Positions 62,985 through 64,000 of a DNA stretch of 64,000 bases are shown here, in pieces. The notes beneath the pieces were generated by a model. That model ran no database searches. It had not been told where the DNA came from and was given only the letters and a program-made list of their open reading frames with translations. The position numbers were made by a program, and so were the translations under genes. The stretch's first letter is position 1, and each line of letters starts with the position of its first letter. The DNA is from Hemibagrus wyckioides (taxonomy: Eukaryota; Chordata; Actinopteri; Siluriformes; Bagridae), in contig NC_080734.1 of assembly GCF_019097595.1 (NCBI RefSeq), forward strand, positions 15,006,892 through 15,070,891, in the 5' to 3' direction.

Positions 62985-63075
62985 TTCAGGGAGTGTATAT
63001 GAAACTGGAGAACCCTGAGAAAACCCATGTGAACTTGGGGAGAATACAGAAAGAATAATACACACATGCTTTTTA
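62985..63075 (-). mobile_element. SINE body fragment
   Basis: The minus strand reads tctgtattctccccaagttc, acatgggttttctcagggtt and ctccagtttc, matching the central body of fish tRNA-SINEs (compare 56455-56540). Head and tail are not seen. Confidence 0.55.
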
Positions 63076-63079
63076 GTAT

Positions 63080-63770
63080 TAGACTCCAGTCCTAGTCAAG
63101 CACAGACCTTACCAATTAACCTCAAATGTAAGCTCAGGGCTGAATTTGATATTAAGGATGTTTGAAGAGGAGTAAACACATCCCTGAGGCTGACATCCCA
63201 GTTTGGATACATGTATTCTGTCTGTAGTCTCACTTAGATACTCACTGTGCTCCTAGGTAAACAGTGTAAGCAGTCACACTGCTCACTGTGGAAAGAAACA
63301 AGGGATAAAGGTTTTAAAAACCAGGTGTGCAATTGTCTACTTTCTTTATATTCTGACTTCTCATCAGTGATTAGGTTCAATGTCAAGAGCAAGCAAACAA
63401 ACAGTGTTTTAAATGATACAGAACTCACTGGCTTAGTGAGCTAAAGGTAAGAAAGTCATGTCTCTAAATCTCTAATTGAAGAATTTAACTAAAGAGTGGA
63501 AATCAGGAGTAATTCTGAACAACGTTAAAGTTTTAGATCAATGTTAAAGTTTGCTTGAGGTAAAGCTGCTGTTCTGTAAATGCAAGAGAAGAATTGTGAG
63601 CATGAAGAGAATAAAATGATGATGTACAAGATCAGATTTTTATTAATAGTAAGTTATAGATGTTTGTACGGCACCTGTTTCTGCTCATCAGACCTACGCT
63701 CTTTAGTCGACTAATCTAGTTATGAAAAGCTTAACTGTCAAGCGCATCAATACAAACATCCCCCCAATAC
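63080..63770. other. Intergenic stretch, no gene seen
   Basis: No recognised gene, repeat or RNA. Confidence 0.4.
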
Positions 63771-63784
63771 ACCCACACACACAT

Positions 63785-64000
63785 GGCACTACACTCACAA
63801 ACACACACACACTACACTCACAAACACACACACACACACACGCACTACACTCACAAACACACACACACACACGCACTACACTCACAAACACACACACACA
63901 CGCACTACACTCACAAACACACACACACACGCACTACACTCACAAACACACACACACACGCACTACACTCACAAACACACACACACACGCACTACACTCA
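63785..64000. repeat. CA-rich minisatellite running off the window
   Basis: Units of roughly 30 bp containing gcactacactcacaaa followed by a CA run of variable length; about seven units are visible and the right end is cut. The minus-strand Cys/Val-rich open frame (63703-63930) is an artefact. Confidence 0.9.

Overview
The window looks like nuclear DNA of a teleost fish. It contains one spliced vertebrate gene with GT-AG introns, a dense set of teleost-type SINE, LINE and Tc1/mariner relics, and very large tandem arrays. The SINE families resemble those I know from otophysan fishes, perhaps a catfish; that is an impression from memory, not a measurement.

The only protein-coding gene I can support is aquaporin-4 (aqp4) on the minus strand, coding span 13105-19271. 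Five coding exons can be placed to the base with consistent phases. They predict a 331-residue long form (start at 19271) and a 302-residue short form (start at 17275), parallel to mammalian M1 and M23. Both NPA motifs, the aromatic/arginine filter residues and the C-terminal SSV PDZ ligand are present. After the TGA stop the frame stays open for 26 codons, a candidate readthrough tail. A CpG-rich patch at about 19375-19452 sits just upstream of the long-form start. A GC-richer block at 4459-4860 ends in a perfect minus-strand splice donor and may be the first exon of a leftward neighbour, by mammalian synteny possibly kctd1; this is inference.

Layout. 1-1524: AT-rich, no gene. 1525-4107: ACTAT pentamer array with higher-order blocks. 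4459-4860: candidate first exon. 5400-12675: repeat relics, including a degenerate Tc1 transposase and a nested pair of miniature elements just downstream of aqp4. 13024-19480: aqp4 with its promoter-proximal region. 19480-34980: gene-free, with SINEs, a LINE reverse-transcriptase tail and microsatellites. 35009-39550: 21-bp minisatellite, passing into a 52-bp minisatellite to about 40150. 40150-60180: gene-free, with SINEs, a 40-bp-arm hairpin, and a Tc1 relic split by a TG...CA insertion that looks like a solo LTR. 60190-62940: CACT-rich array whose plus strand lacks G for about 2.36 kb. 63775-64000: CA-rich minisatellite running off the edge.

The largest open frames (1383, 816 and 186 residues) are artefacts of tandem arrays. 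I found no undescribed multi-gene system. The most useful observations are the aqp4 isoform and readthrough structure, the dated nested transposon insertions and the unusual arrays.
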